In this document: positions 24,488-33,376 of the stretch, in pieces
How positions within the stretch are numbered: the first letter of the stretch is position 1
Layout: the number at the start of each line of letters is the position of its first letter
From: an uncultured Collinsella sp.
Lineage (GTDB): Bacteria; Actinomycetota; Coriobacteriia; Coriobacteriales; Coriobacteriaceae
NCBI GenBank assembly: GCA_938023905.1
Contig: CALJCO010000106.1
Location: 1-57,339 of the forward strand
Reading direction: 5' to 3'
Length of the DNA: 57,339 bases
Notes under the pieces: model-generated
The model's input: only the letters and a program-made list of their open reading frames with translations
The model's database searches: none
What the model was told of the DNA's origin: nothing
Translations under genes and position numbers: made by a program

Positions 24488-24766
24488 TTAGTTCGGCCTG
24501 TCCGTGTTTCGTTTCTGGCTGCGTTTGATGTGCAGACCGAGGCCGGCGGTTCCCGCACCTGCTGCCGTGGCGCCTGCTGCCAAGAGCCATCGTCTGTCGT
24601 CTGTCTGTGCCAACGGTTCCTTGCAGTTGCCGCGGTCGAGCTCCGAGAGGTCGACCGTCACTTGCGTGGCGGCCTGCGCCTGTTCTTGCTGGGCAAAGGC
24701 CATGGCTGGCCCAAACGCTAGGATACTGACGGCGGCCAGGGCGACGGCCTTATGCCGTGTGCGCAC
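24488..24766 (-). CDS. Short surface protein with degenerate LAQTG-type sorting signal
   Basis: Starting at the GTG at 24766 gives 92 residues with a clear signal peptide (RTRHK, then a hydrophobic stretch ending AMAFA). A mature part of about 30 residues follows, then LAQTDD, a hydrophobic segment and a KRSQKR tail. That is the layout of a sortase substrate; coriobacterial sorting motifs often read LAQTGD, here with Asp in place of the Gly. The start overlaps the end of the upstream gene by 17 bases. A longer reading from a TTG at 24796 has a worse ribosome site. Cell-wall anchoring is inference; the change may block sortase. Confidence 0.55.
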   Translation of the reverse strand: MRTRHKAVALAAVSILAFGPAMAFAQQEQAQAATQVTVDLSELDRGNCKEPLAQTDDRRWLLAAGATAAGAGTAGLGLHIKRSQKRNTDRPN

Positions 24767-25349
24767 CGGGCTCGACCGTCCAGGTGATCGTTGCAACCTG
24801 ATCGCCTTCGCCGGTTACGCGGAAGATGTCGCGCGTGACGCGGGCGACGTTTCCGCTTGTCTTGAGCTTAATTTTGTCCGTGCCGCCGGCAATGCCCTGG
24901 TAGCCCATGTCGAAGGCTGCATTCTTGGAAAGATCGAGGCCCGTCTCCTGCATTGCGGCGCTGGCGTTCTGGAGTGCGCCGTCGGGGCCGACCTTAAAGT
25001 CGATGGAATTCTGCGCGGTTCCGGCCTTGGCGTCGGCGGCAATGGTCCAGGTGTTCATGGCGTCGATCTTCATGTTGGTGACATGGATGCCGTAGGCCGA
25101 ATGATTGTCGATGGTGGTCGCGTCTTCTGAGGGGCCCTGAAGCGTGCCGTCGGCCTTGGCGACGAAGGGAATAACCGTCGGAACTTTGAACTCTACGTTG
25201 TCGATCTCGGTCCTGACCATTACTTTCGTGGTTCCAACGCGCCCGGCTGCCAGAGCTGGCGTCGGGGCGGCGCCCATTGCGAGCGCGAGCGCGAGCCCTG
25301 CGCCCACGACGAGCGCTCTGGCTCCGTTCATGTTCCTGGTGATGTCCAT
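24750..25349 (-). CDS. Secreted WxL-like protein of unknown function
   Basis: The 199-residue protein has a signal peptide (LVVGAGLALALAMGAAPTPALAA) and a beta-rich body: VPTVIPFVAKADGTLQGPS, IDNHSAYGIHVTNM, and a C-terminal ATITWTVEPG. The closing WTV strand and the earlier VPT...DG...I.N.S pattern are typical of WxL-like surface domains, which bind the cell wall non-covalently in other Gram-positives. No transmembrane anchor follows. AAAGGAACG precedes the ATG at 25349. It is the middle gene of the operon. Role unknown. Confidence 0.55.
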   Translation of the reverse strand: MDITRNMNGARALVVGAGLALALAMGAAPTPALAAGRVGTTKVMVRTEIDNVEFKVPTVIPFVAKADGTLQGPSEDATTIDNHSAYGIHVTNMKIDAMNTWTIAADAKAGTAQNSIDFKVGPDGALQNASAAMQETGLDLSKNAAFDMGYQGIAGGTDKIKLKTSGNVARVTRDIFRVTGEGDQVATITWTVEPGAHTA

Positions 25350-25439
25350 GGTCGTTCCTTTCTATTCGCCGCGGGCCGTCCCCGCGATGATTGGACGAAT
25401 GCTGGTGAATTGCGTGCGGTGTCGCGTCGGCCGAAAAAG

Positions 25440-25949
25440 CTAGTTCTCGGCTTGCTCAACCCGTACCTTGACACGTGTCGGATTGCCGTGGCTGTCGAGG
25501 GTCTTGGCATCGAGTGCCTGGATCTCGATGTATGCCTCGCCTTCTTTGATGTCGCCGGCGGGGCACGTCTCGATTGTCTTGCCGGTCTCGACCACACCGG
25601 ATTCGTACATGGTCTCGTCGTTTTGGATGACGCGGAATCGCTGGGGAAATTTATTGTCTTGGACGTTTTGCACGTTGACGCGCAGCTTGCCGTCCTCCTG
25701 TAGCTGAGCGACCGGCGCGACCGAAATCGTCATCATGTTGTCGCGGACGATGGCATCGAGCTCATCTTGGATTTCCTGACGCGTTTTGCCCCCGGCCGTC
25801 GTGACTGAGGCGCCCGCTTCGGGCACGGGCTGCGACTGCCAGGCGTATAGCCCTACGGCGATGAGGGCGCAGGCGATAGCCAGGCAGACAACGACGAGTT
25901 TCTTGCGACGCCCCAGTCCTGCGAGGCGGGGCGGCTTCTTCGCACTCAT
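25440..25949 (-). CDS. Membrane-anchored extracellular protein of unknown function
   Basis: The 169-residue protein has a basic N-terminus (KKPPRLAGLGRRKK), one membrane segment (about residues 17-36) and an extracellular part with a helical section (QEIQDELDAIVRDN). A beta-rich domain ends in VKVRVEQAEN. The start overlaps the stop of the upstream gene by four bases (ATGA). The type II orientation is inferred from the basic residues before the segment. Its position in front of three secreted proteins suggests a role in their assembly or anchoring, which is speculation. Confidence 0.55.
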   Translation of the reverse strand: MSAKKPPRLAGLGRRKKLVVVCLAIACALIAVGLYAWQSQPVPEAGASVTTAGGKTRQEIQDELDAIVRDNMMTISVAPVAQLQEDGKLRVNVQNVQDNKFPQRFRVIQNDETMYESGVVETGKTIETCPAGDIKEGEAYIEIQALDAKTLDSHGNPTRVKVRVEQAEN

Positions 25950-26242
25950 GCGGCGTCCTTGGTGGTGTAGACACGTGCGAACGTGGACGGGTCCGCTCCA
26001 AAGAGCATGTGAAGCATCAGGCGGCGCGAGTAGATGAGCTCGTCAAAGTCGTGAGGGAGCTCGATGTCGTGGATACGCGCGATGTGGTGGGCGAGCGCCG
26101 AGAACGACTCGGGGTCGCAGATAACATCGGTGGTGACGTGGTAGACCGCCGTATCGGGGAACGCCTCTTCGTCGAAAGGCAGGAGATAGGGATCGTCGTC
26201 GACCTCGATGGCGACGCCGTACTGGGGCCAGTAATATGCCAT
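25946..26242 (-). CDS. Small soluble protein, first gene of the surface operon
   Basis: The 98-residue protein is acidic and has no signal peptide or membrane segment. It begins MAYYWPQYGVAIEVDDDPY and has a helical middle with several His (LAHHIARIHDIELPHDF). GGGAGG precedes the ATG at 26242. It ends in a four-base overlap with the anchored protein gene. I do not recognise it. A small cytosolic protein leading an operon of secreted proteins could be a regulator or chaperone, but nothing shows this. Confidence 0.5.
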   Translation of the reverse strand: MAYYWPQYGVAIEVDDDPYLLPFDEEAFPDTAVYHVTTDVICDPESFSALAHHIARIHDIELPHDFDELIYSRRLMLHMLFGADPSTFARVYTTKDAA

Positions 26243-26262
26243 GGGAACCTCCCTGCTTCTGG

Positions 26263-26288
26263 GGCCAAAACTTCTATCGGTTTTGGCC
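26263..26288. promoter_or_regulatory. Leader hairpin of the surface operon
   Basis: GGCCAAAAC pairs with GTTTTGGCC around an 8-base loop, 20 bases upstream of the first start codon. It could affect translation or be an operator. The remaining 300 bases up to the lactate dehydrogenase gene hold the two divergent promoters; TTGACCAA and CTGACCAA repeats occur at 26317-26335, but no clear promoter was fixed. Confidence 0.35.
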
Positions 26289-26587
26289 GTCGACGCCGAC
26301 CGTATCAGCCGCTACTTGACCAATTTCTGACCAAATGCTTGACGGATTGACATCTCCGCAGGTAAAAGGTGGAAAAATTACTTCAACTTTTTTCGAGCGA
26401 CAATCGAGCGGTCGGCGACGGCGGGGCGATATGTGTCAAAAGCATCGTCTGCCGAGGAAGCCTTGCCGTTCGCCGAATTGCACAAACGTAAAAATCGCCA
26501 ATTATGGAGACGGTCTCGAACACGTCGACGAAACGATGCGGTAACATCTCCCTGCAAACACTGTAGTTAGCTAAAGGGGGAGTTCGC

Positions 26588-28189
26588 GTGTCTGCAACCA
26601 TTAAACCCTTCACCGATGCGTTCGAAGAGTATGGCCGCGATGAATCTCGTGCATCGGGCGAAGCATCGAGCATCTCGTTTCCGACAACGGAAGACGAGGT
26701 CCGTGCCATTTTGGAAACGCTCCATGCCGAGCGTGTCCCGGTAACGGTTCAGGGCGCCCGAACCGGCCTTGCCGCCGGTGCCGTGCCCCACGGTGGGCAT
26801 ATCCTCAATACTTCCCGTATGAATCGCTACTTGGGCCTTCGCCGCGATGAACAAGGCCAATTTCTGCTGCGCGTGGAGCCGGGCGTTGTGCTCTCGGAGC
26901 TGCGTAAGCAGCTGAGCAAGAAGGTACTGCCGACCGCTGGTTGGGACCAGGCATCGCTTGAGGCCTACGAGGAGTTCCAAGAGTCCCCCGAGCAGTTCTT
27001 TCCCACCGATCCCACCGAGGCATCTGCCTGTCTGGGTGGCATGGCGGCATGCAACGCCTCCGGCGCCCGCAGCTACGCTTACGGCCCCATGCGCCCGCAT
27101 ATCACGGGACTCCACGTCGCGCTGGCTGATGGCGATTTGCTTGAGCTTCAGCGCGGCGAGGCTTTTGCCCAGGGCCGCCACCTGTCGCTCGTGACGGCAG
27201 AGGGTCATACATTCGAGCTTGATCTTCCTGACTACACCATGCCCAAGACCAAAAATGCCTCGGGGTATTTTGTTGCGGACGATATGGACGCCATCGATCT
27301 TTTTATCGGTGCGTGCGGCACGCTCGGCGTCATTACCGAGCTCGAGATCGCCCTGCAGGCGGCACCTTCGGTCGTATGGGGTGTGAGTTGCTTTTTCGAT
27401 AGCGAAGACAAGGCCGTGTCCTTTACCGATTCCGTGCGTCCCGTGCTGTCCCATGCCGCCGCTATTGAGTATTTCGATGCTGGCGCCCTGGATATCCTGC
27501 GTCGCCAGCGCGAGCAGTCGACAGCGTTTGCCTCGCTGCCGGCGCTCGACGACGAGGCAAAGGTCTGTGTCTACGTGGAGCTCGACTGCGATGACGAGGC
27601 GCAGGCGACCGAGGAGCTGTACCGCCTGGGATGGGTGCTGGAGTTTGCGGGCGGCCGCGACGATGCGACATGGGTCGCCCGCACCGAAGTCGATCGCGAG
27701 TGCCAGCGGTTCTTCCGCCACGCGGTCCCCGAGAGCGTCAATATGCTCATTGACGAGCGTCGCCGCATCGACCCCACCATTACCAAGCTGGGCTCGGACA
27801 TGTCGGTGCCCAACGCACGCTTGGACGATGTCATCGGCCTTTATCGCCGCACGTTAGCCGAAAGTGGGCTTGAATCTGCTGCCTGGGGGCACATCGGTAA
27901 CAACCATCTGCATGTGAACATCCTGCCGCGCGACGCGCAGGACTACCGTCGCGGTGGCGAGCTGTTTGCCCAGTGGGCTGCGGAGGTAACGGCTATGGGC
28001 GGTGCCGTTTCTGCCGAGCACGGCGTCGGCAAGATCAAGGCGGGCTTCTTAGAGACGATGTACGGTCACGAGGCCATGGTCGAGTCGGCGCGGCTCAAGC
28101 TCCAGCTCGATCCCGACGGGCAGCTGGGTCGCGGCAACCTGTTTTCGGAGAAGCTCTTGGATGAGCTCGTCCAGAAAGGGGGCGCGTGA
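26588..28189 (+). CDS. FAD-binding lactate dehydrogenase of an Ldh-Etf complex (LctD-like)
   Basis: The 533-residue protein is a GlcD/D-lactate dehydrogenase-type flavoprotein: an FAD-binding domain with VTVQGARTGLAAGAVP, ACLGGMAACNASGARS and GACGTLGVITELEI, and an FAD-oxidase C-terminal domain (WGHIGNNHLHVNIL, then EHGVGKIK). With the etfB and etfA genes directly behind it, it matches the lactate dehydrogenase/electron-transfer-flavoprotein complex of anaerobes, which drives lactate oxidation with NAD+ by using reduced ferredoxin. The GTG at 26588 has GGGGGAG upstream. Substrate stereochemistry cannot be decided from the sequence. Confidence 0.8.
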   Translation: MSATIKPFTDAFEEYGRDESRASGEASSISFPTTEDEVRAILETLHAERVPVTVQGARTGLAAGAVPHGGHILNTSRMNRYLGLRRDEQGQFLLRVEPGVVLSELRKQLSKKVLPTAGWDQASLEAYEEFQESPEQFFPTDPTEASACLGGMAACNASGARSYAYGPMRPHITGLHVALADGDLLELQRGEAFAQGRHLSLVTAEGHTFELDLPDYTMPKTKNASGYFVADDMDAIDLFIGACGTLGVITELEIALQAAPSVVWGVSCFFDSEDKAVSFTDSVRPVLSHAAAIEYFDAGALDILRRQREQSTAFASLPALDDEAKVCVYVELDCDDEAQATEELYRLGWVLEFAGGRDDATWVARTEVDRECQRFFRHAVPESVNMLIDERRRIDPTITKLGSDMSVPNARLDDVIGLYRRTLAESGLESAAWGHIGNNHLHVNILPRDAQDYRRGGELFAQWAAEVTAMGGAVSAEHGVGKIKAGFLETMYGHEAMVESARLKLQLDPDGQLGRGNLFSEKLLDELVQKGGA

Positions 28190-28191
28190 AG

Positions 28192-29007
28192 ATGAGCGAT
28201 TTCCATATGGTGGTGTGCGTCAAGGCCGTGCCGGGCAGCACCGAGGTCAAGATGGACCCCAAGACCAATACCATCGTGCGCGATGGCAAGCAGGCGGTCA
28301 TTAATCCCTTTGATGCGAGCGCTTTGGAATGCGCGCTGGCGCTGAAGGACGACTTTATCGGCTTTGGCATGGATGTGCGCGTGACGGTGGTGTCGATGGG
28401 CATCCCCGCGACCGAGTCGCTGCTGCGCGACTGCATCGCTCGAGGCGCCGACGACGCGCTGCTGCTGACCGATCGCGCCTTTGCAGGTGCCGATACCCTG
28501 GCGACCACCTATGCTCTCAAATGCGGCATCGAGGCACTCGACGAGGACTTCGACCTGCTCATCTGCGGCAAGATGGCGGTGGATGGCGATACGGCCCAGA
28601 TTGGTCCCGAGCTTGCCGGGGCCTTTGAGATTCCCTGCGTGACCGACGTGAGCTGCGTGCAAAGCGCGGGCTTTACGACGTGTGGCTCGCTGGCGCTCGT
28701 TCACGGATGCGATGCCGGCGAGGAGACGGTGTGTCTTGAGATGCCGTGCGCGATGACGACTGCCAAGGAGATTGGCCAGTTGCGTATGCCGAGTATTGCC
28801 GGTATTCGCGCGGCGGAGGAGGCGGACGTGCGCGTGGTCAGTGCCGCCGACGTGAACGCCGACCCCGCGCGTTGCGGTCTTGCCGGATCACCGACGCAGG
28901 TCGTGCGCTCGTTTGTGCCCGACCGTGACCAAACGTGCGAGGCCGTTGAGGGAACGGCGTCCGAGCAGGCGGTAAAACTTGCCAAGATTATTGAGGGGAT
29001 GGCATAG
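28192..29007 (+). CDS. Electron transfer flavoprotein beta subunit (LctB-like)
   Basis: The 271-residue protein has the EtfB pattern: VVCVKAVPGSTEV at the start, NPFDASALECALALKD, and the AMP/FAD-binding LICGKMAVDGDTAQIGPELAG loop. It works as a heterodimer with EtfA and passes electrons from the dehydrogenase. I chose the ATG at 28192 because AAAGGGGG lies nine bases upstream; the GTG at 28186 is too close to it. It follows the dehydrogenase gene with a two-base gap and the EtfA gene comes right after its stop codon. Confidence 0.88.
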   Translation: MSDFHMVVCVKAVPGSTEVKMDPKTNTIVRDGKQAVINPFDASALECALALKDDFIGFGMDVRVTVVSMGIPATESLLRDCIARGADDALLLTDRAFAGADTLATTYALKCGIEALDEDFDLLICGKMAVDGDTAQIGPELAGAFEIPCVTDVSCVQSAGFTTCGSLALVHGCDAGEETVCLEMPCAMTTAKEIGQLRMPSIAGIRAAEEADVRVVSAADVNADPARCGLAGSPTQVVRSFVPDRDQTCEAVEGTASEQAVKLAKIIEGMA

Positions 29008-30213
29008 ATGAGCGGGCTGATTATCGATAGCGAAGCCTGTATCGGCTGCGGTCGCTGCGTTCGCGCCTGCGCCTCGGGCGGCATTGTGGTGGAGGGTGAG
29101 CGCCCCAATCGCTGTGCCCGCGTAACCGACGGCTGTATCCTGTGCGGTGGGTGCGTCGACGCCTGCCCCGTCAACGCCATCTCGATTGAGCGCGACGAGG
29201 CCGCCGGCGCGGCAGACCTTGACGCATATCGAGACATCTGGATCTTCGTGCAGACTGACGAGCACGATGCCGTTGCATCCGTGGCCTTCGAGCTCATGGG
29301 CAAGGGGCGCGAGCTTGCCGATGCCCGCGGCTGCCGTCTGGTGGCACTGGTCGGCATGAGCCCCGAGGGCTCACTCGGGGACCTGGAGCATCTGATTTGC
29401 GCCGGTGCGGACGAAGTTCTGGTCTGTCGTGACGAGCGCCTGCGTCAGAACGACGTGGAGGTCTACGCTCGCTTGATCTGCGATTTGGTAGCCGAGCGCA
29501 AACCCGAGGCCATCCTATACGGTGCGACCGCTTTTGGCCGCGAACTGGCACCCGGCGTTGCCGTGCGCTTGCAGACGGGCCTTACGGCTGACTGCACCGT
29601 ACTTTCGATGGATACGGAGACGGGACTGCTGCAACAGACGCGTCCGGCGTTTGGCGGCAACCTGATGGCCACCATCGTCTGCCCCAATCATCGTCCCCAG
29701 ATGGCAACGGTTCGTCCCGGCATCTTTAAGGCACCCGACTTTGACTACGGCCGTTCCGGTACGATTACCCAGGTATCGCTTGCGGAAGACGCCAAGGCCC
29801 GTGTCGAGATCTCGATTCCCGCCGAGGAGTGGGGACAGCAGGCCTCAATTGCCGATGCCGAGCGCCTGGTCGTGGTGGGTCGCGGCATTGGCTCCAAGAA
29901 AAACCTGCCGCTGATGCGAAAGCTCGCCGAGGCTCTGGGAGCCGAGCTTGGCTGCACGCGACCTGTCGTGGAGGCCGGCTGGTTGGAGTATCGCCATCAG
30001 ATTGGCCAGACGGGCGTATCGGTTTCCCCTAAACTTCTCGTGAGTATCGGTGTTTCGGGCGCCATCCAGCATCTTGCCGGTATCGGTGGGGCGGAGTGCA
30101 TTATCGCCATCAACGAGGACCCGGATGCCCCCATCTTTGGTGCTGCCCAGTACAAGGTTGTCGGCGATGCCGTCGAGGTCGTCGAGGAGCTGCTGGCCCA
30201 GCTTGAGCGCTAG
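29008..30213 (+). CDS. Electron transfer flavoprotein alpha subunit with N-terminal ferredoxin domain (LctC-like)
   Basis: The 401-residue protein carries two [4Fe-4S] motifs at the N-terminus (CIGCGRCVRAC and CILCGGCVDAC), then the EtfA domain with GATAFGRELAPGVAVRLQTGL and a C-terminal FAD-binding region (VVVGRGIGSKKNLPLM, GVSGAIQHLAGI). The added ferredoxin domain is the mark of the electron-confurcating lactate dehydrogenase EtfA (LctC) rather than a plain EtfA. Its last bases overlap the end of the convergent HD-domain gene by four bases. Confidence 0.88.
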   Translation: MSGLIIDSEACIGCGRCVRACASGGIVVEGERPNRCARVTDGCILCGGCVDACPVNAISIERDEAAGAADLDAYRDIWIFVQTDEHDAVASVAFELMGKGRELADARGCRLVALVGMSPEGSLGDLEHLICAGADEVLVCRDERLRQNDVEVYARLICDLVAERKPEAILYGATAFGRELAPGVAVRLQTGLTADCTVLSMDTETGLLQQTRPAFGGNLMATIVCPNHRPQMATVRPGIFKAPDFDYGRSGTITQVSLAEDAKARVEISIPAEEWGQQASIADAERLVVVGRGIGSKKNLPLMRKLAEALGAELGCTRPVVEAGWLEYRHQIGQTGVSVSPKLLVSIGVSGAIQHLAGIGGAECIIAINEDPDAPIFGAAQYKVVGDAVEVVEELLAQLER

Positions 30214-31022
30214 GCGCGCGCCAGCCAGTCGCGCATCTCGCCCTTCAGGCGCTCCCAGGTCGCTTGCGTGGCGGGATCGGTAAAGGGGCACGTAATGCCA
30301 AAGGGCGCGTCGAGCAGGCGGTAGATATCACCCTGCTCGCGCGCCAGCGCGCGGCTTGCTGGATAGACGAGCTCAAACATAAAGCAGATGAGTCCCACCA
30401 GGTAGTCTGCGGGCTCGTCGCGTTCGTCGCGTGCAACGCAGCGGTGCTCGTCAAAGGCGGTAAGCGCCGGTGTCGAGAAGCGGCTGGCGAGAAACGTGTT
30501 CTCATCCACCTTGAGGATGGTGTCGACGGTGCTGTCGGCGATGGTGCGCATAATGTCGATCTTGTCGCCATCGCGTACGATATCGCAGAAGCACCGTGTT
30601 CGCTCGTCGAGTTGTGCCGGCAGGCGAAAGTCACTGTGATAGGCGATGCTCGCGCGGATGAGCTCGTCGTGCTCTTCGGTCTCGATAAAATCTCGGATGT
30701 TTGTTGTGACAGGCGCGTCGTCGGGGTTCTCGCCAAAGAGGACCCCGACGCCCAACGCCGCATGGCTCATGCTTTCGGCATCCTTAAACGTATCCCAGCG
30801 TCGCAGCTGCTCAAAGCGGCCCATATCGTGTAGCAGGCCGCAAAGCCATGCCAGGTCAATATCTTCTGACGACCAGCCCTGTTCGTGTGCCACGGCATCG
30901 CATGCCTCGGCAACGTGGTACGTATGCTCGATTTTGAGCGCGATGCGTGGGTTAGTGGCGTCGTAGGCATCGGTGTAGCTTTTGAAGGCCGCGCGCGCCC
31001 GGTCTCGATCGATAGCTGTCAT
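30210..31022 (-). CDS. HD-domain phosphohydrolase
   Basis: The 270-residue protein has the HD signature: H in HTYHVAEAC, HD in LLHDMGRFEQL, a later H in MSHAALG and a C-terminal D in RDGDKID. This suggests a metal-dependent phosphohydrolase for nucleotides or related compounds; the substrate is unknown. AGGAAG precedes the ATG at 31022. It is convergent with etfA, overlapping by four bases, and divergent from azlC. Confidence 0.82.
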   Translation of the reverse strand: MTAIDRDRARAAFKSYTDAYDATNPRIALKIEHTYHVAEACDAVAHEQGWSSEDIDLAWLCGLLHDMGRFEQLRRWDTFKDAESMSHAALGVGVLFGENPDDAPVTTNIRDFIETEEHDELIRASIAYHSDFRLPAQLDERTRCFCDIVRDGDKIDIMRTIADSTVDTILKVDENTFLASRFSTPALTAFDEHRCVARDERDEPADYLVGLICFMFELVYPASRALAREQGDIYRLLDAPFGITCPFTDPATQATWERLKGEMRDWLARA

Positions 31023-31148
31023 AATGACTTCCTAAAAAGTTGTGTCTTTCGATCCGGTGGCAATTGTAGGTGAACTCGGTTGCTGTCGGATGATGATTCT
31101 GCCGTATCGCTACATGCGGCTCGGAGACCTTGTCAGGATGAGAAGCGT

Positions 31149-31841
31149 ATGGTGCTCAAAATCGTTAGAACCGTCTGGCCGGTGATGCTTACCTATGTTG
31201 CAATAGGCGCGCCGTGCGGAATGATCATGGGGCAGACGGGAATGGAACCCTGGATGGTCTTTGCCCTGAGCAGCACGTTTGTGACGGGCAGCGGCCAGTT
31301 TATGATCTGCAACCTGTGGCTGGCGGGCGTGCCTGCAGCATCGATCGTCGCGAGCGTTGCTGCCATCTCCTCGCGCTTTGCGCTTTACTCGGCATCGATC
31401 GCGCCGCATCTGACGGGTGCCTCGAAGCGTCAGACGCTGGCTGTTGCCGCGACACTTACCGAGGAGGCATATGGCATCTCGCTTGCCAAGTTGGTTGAAG
31501 GGGAGGATTGGGGCCCGCGCGAGTCCTTCGTGCTCAACGTGATTCTCATCGCAACATGGGGCGTTTCGTGTACGATGGGCGCCATCGTAGGCGCCGTTGT
31601 CGATGTTCCCACCGCCATTGCAGCCTTTGTCTGCACCTCGCTCTTTATCTGCCTGCTCTTTTCGCAGCGGCTGTCGCGCGGCAACGTTGTCGCGGCGGTT
31701 TCGGGCGCGGTGTCCGTCGCCGTATGCAAGTTCTTGGGCCTCACGAATATTGCCGTGCCGGCAAGCGTCGTGGCCGGCATTGCCATTGCGTTGGCGTGCG
31801 ATGCTGTATTTGACGGAAGAGGTGCCCGCGATGCCCGTTAA
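31149..31841 (+). CDS. azlC: AzlC-type branched-chain amino acid exporter, large subunit
   Basis: The 230-residue membrane protein has the AzlC fold with about six segments: AIGAPCGMIMGQTGM, SSTFVTGSGQFM, then a conserved SRFALYSASIAPHL. It forms an exporter with AzlD. I chose the ATG at 31149 (AGGATGAG upstream) over the upstream in-frame start. The azlD start overlaps its end by 11 bases, so both are translationally coupled. Substrate specificity for branched-chain amino acids is by family. Confidence 0.85.
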   Translation: MVLKIVRTVWPVMLTYVAIGAPCGMIMGQTGMEPWMVFALSSTFVTGSGQFMICNLWLAGVPAASIVASVAAISSRFALYSASIAPHLTGASKRQTLAVAATLTEEAYGISLAKLVEGEDWGPRESFVLNVILIATWGVSCTMGAIVGAVVDVPTAIAAFVCTSLFICLLFSQRLSRGNVVAAVSGAVSVAVCKFLGLTNIAVPASVVAGIAIALACDAVFDGRGARDAR

Positions 31842-32154
31842 CGAGTTCTTGGTTCTGTGGCTGTTGTCGTGGGCTGCTATCGCGTTCTTTCGCATCGCGC
31901 CGGCGCTCGCCTTGCGCGGGCGGACCCTGTCGCCCCGCATTACCGAGGCCCTGGGCTATATCCCGCCCGCCGCCTTTGCCGCGCTGGTCGCCAACGACTT
32001 GGTGAGCCCCGGCGCGTTCGACGCGGGACTCTGGCCTGCCTTGGTTCCCTGGATTGCGGCCGCCGGCGTCGTGGTCGTGGCGGTCAAGACAAAATCGATG
32101 CTGTGGTGCTGCGTCTCGGGCATCGTACTCTATATTGTCTTGAGCCTTATATAG
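31831..32154 (+). CDS. azlD: AzlD-type branched-chain amino acid exporter, small subunit
   Basis: The 107-residue membrane protein has three or four hydrophobic segments and the AzlD pattern RIAPALALRGRTLSP with YIPPAAFAALVANDL. The ATG at 31831 fits the usual length; an ATG at 31801 would add ten residues. It overlaps azlC by 11 bases and completes the exporter. Confidence 0.82.
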   Translation: MPVNEFLVLWLLSWAAIAFFRIAPALALRGRTLSPRITEALGYIPPAAFAALVANDLVSPGAFDAGLWPALVPWIAAAGVVVVAVKTKSMLWCCVSGIVLYIVLSLI

Positions 32155-32304
32155 GGGTGGCGTCGCGGGCGCCGAATCTCGTTCCATCCCAACTCGTCGG
32201 ATTTTTCACCGAGCTGGTCTATTTCTTCTGGTACCATGGTCAAACTTTACTGTAGCAAAGCGTGACGTGGGCTTTTGTACCCCGTCAGCGGAAATGGGGG
32301 TTTC

Positions 32305-33327
32305 ATGGCACAGGAAGCGACCGCCAACGAGCAAAAGAAATTCAAGGTCCCGCGCATCCCGGGCGACATCATGATCTATCCGATGATCGTCGGTCTTTTG
32401 CTCAACACCTTCTGCCCGCAGGTTTTTGAGATCGGCGGCTTCTTTACGGCTGCCTGCCGCGGTGGCTCCAATACCATCGTCGCCGCGATCCTGCTGTTTG
32501 TGGGCGCCGGCATCAGCTTTAAGTCCACGCCGGGTGCCATCAAGACCGGTATCGTCGTGCTGATCCCCAAGCTGGTCGTCGCAGCGGCTCTCGGCCTGGG
32601 CGTGGCATATTTCTTTAACGACAACTTCCTGGGTCTGAGCTCCGTGTCTATCATCGGCGGCATCACGTTTTGCAACATGGCGCTCTATACGGGCATCATG
32701 GGCGAGTTCGGCGATGAGTCCGAGCAGGGCGCCGTCGGTATCCTGTTCTTTACGGCTGGCCCCGCCGTCACGATGATCATCCTCGGTGTTTCCGGCCTCG
32801 CCAACATTCCCATTGGCACCATTATCGGCTCCATCTTGCCACTCGTTATCGGCATGGTTCTGGGCAACCTGTTCCCGTTTATCAAGAACCTGCTGGTTCC
32901 CGGTGCCAATCCCGCGATTGCCGTCATCGGATTTCAGCTCGGTGCGTCCATGAGCCTGTCGAGCTTTATCACCGGCGGTATTTCCGGCATCTTGCTGGGC
33001 CTTGTCACGCTGTTTGTCGTCGGTCCCATCACCTTTGCGTTCGAGCGTCTGTGCGGCGGCAATGGCAAGGCCGCTGTGGCTTGCTCCACCATTGCCGGCA
33101 CGGCTATGACCACGCCGGTTGCTCTTGCTGAGGTCGCGCCGCGCTATGCCGAGCTTGCGCCCACCGCGTATGCGCAGATCGCCACCGCCGTCATCATCAC
33201 GGCCATCATGGCCCCGATTCTGACCGGCTGGGTCGATAAGAAGTTCTGCCACGGCGAAGAGGATCTGTCGGTCGAAGGCGTCGAGGCTATTGAGGAGGCC
33301 GTCGCGACCGACATCGACGGCGAGTAA
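32305..33327 (+). CDS. kdgT: 2-keto-3-deoxygluconate permease family transporter
   Basis: The 340-residue membrane protein is close in pattern to KdgT: IPGDIMIYPMIVGLLLNTFCPQ at the N-terminus, FVGAGISFKSTPGAIKTG, and AGTAMTTPVALAEVAP. KdgT imports 2-keto-3-deoxygluconate, a product of pectin and alginate breakdown, with protons. No KDG kinase or aldolase gene lies next to it. GGGGG precedes the ATG at 32305; the ATG at 32275 is less likely. Two hairpins follow. Confidence 0.88.
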   Translation: MAQEATANEQKKFKVPRIPGDIMIYPMIVGLLLNTFCPQVFEIGGFFTAACRGGSNTIVAAILLFVGAGISFKSTPGAIKTGIVVLIPKLVVAAALGLGVAYFFNDNFLGLSSVSIIGGITFCNMALYTGIMGEFGDESEQGAVGILFFTAGPAVTMIILGVSGLANIPIGTIIGSILPLVIGMVLGNLFPFIKNLLVPGANPAIAVIGFQLGASMSLSSFITGGISGILLGLVTLFVVGPITFAFERLCGGNGKAAVACSTIAGTAMTTPVALAEVAPRYAELAPTAYAQIATAVIITAIMAPILTGWVDKKFCHGEEDLSVEGVEAIEEAVATDIDGE

Positions 33328-33376
33328 TCGTCGACGCGAGTCAATCAAGCCGGCGTGTGCAATTCGCGCCGTATGG

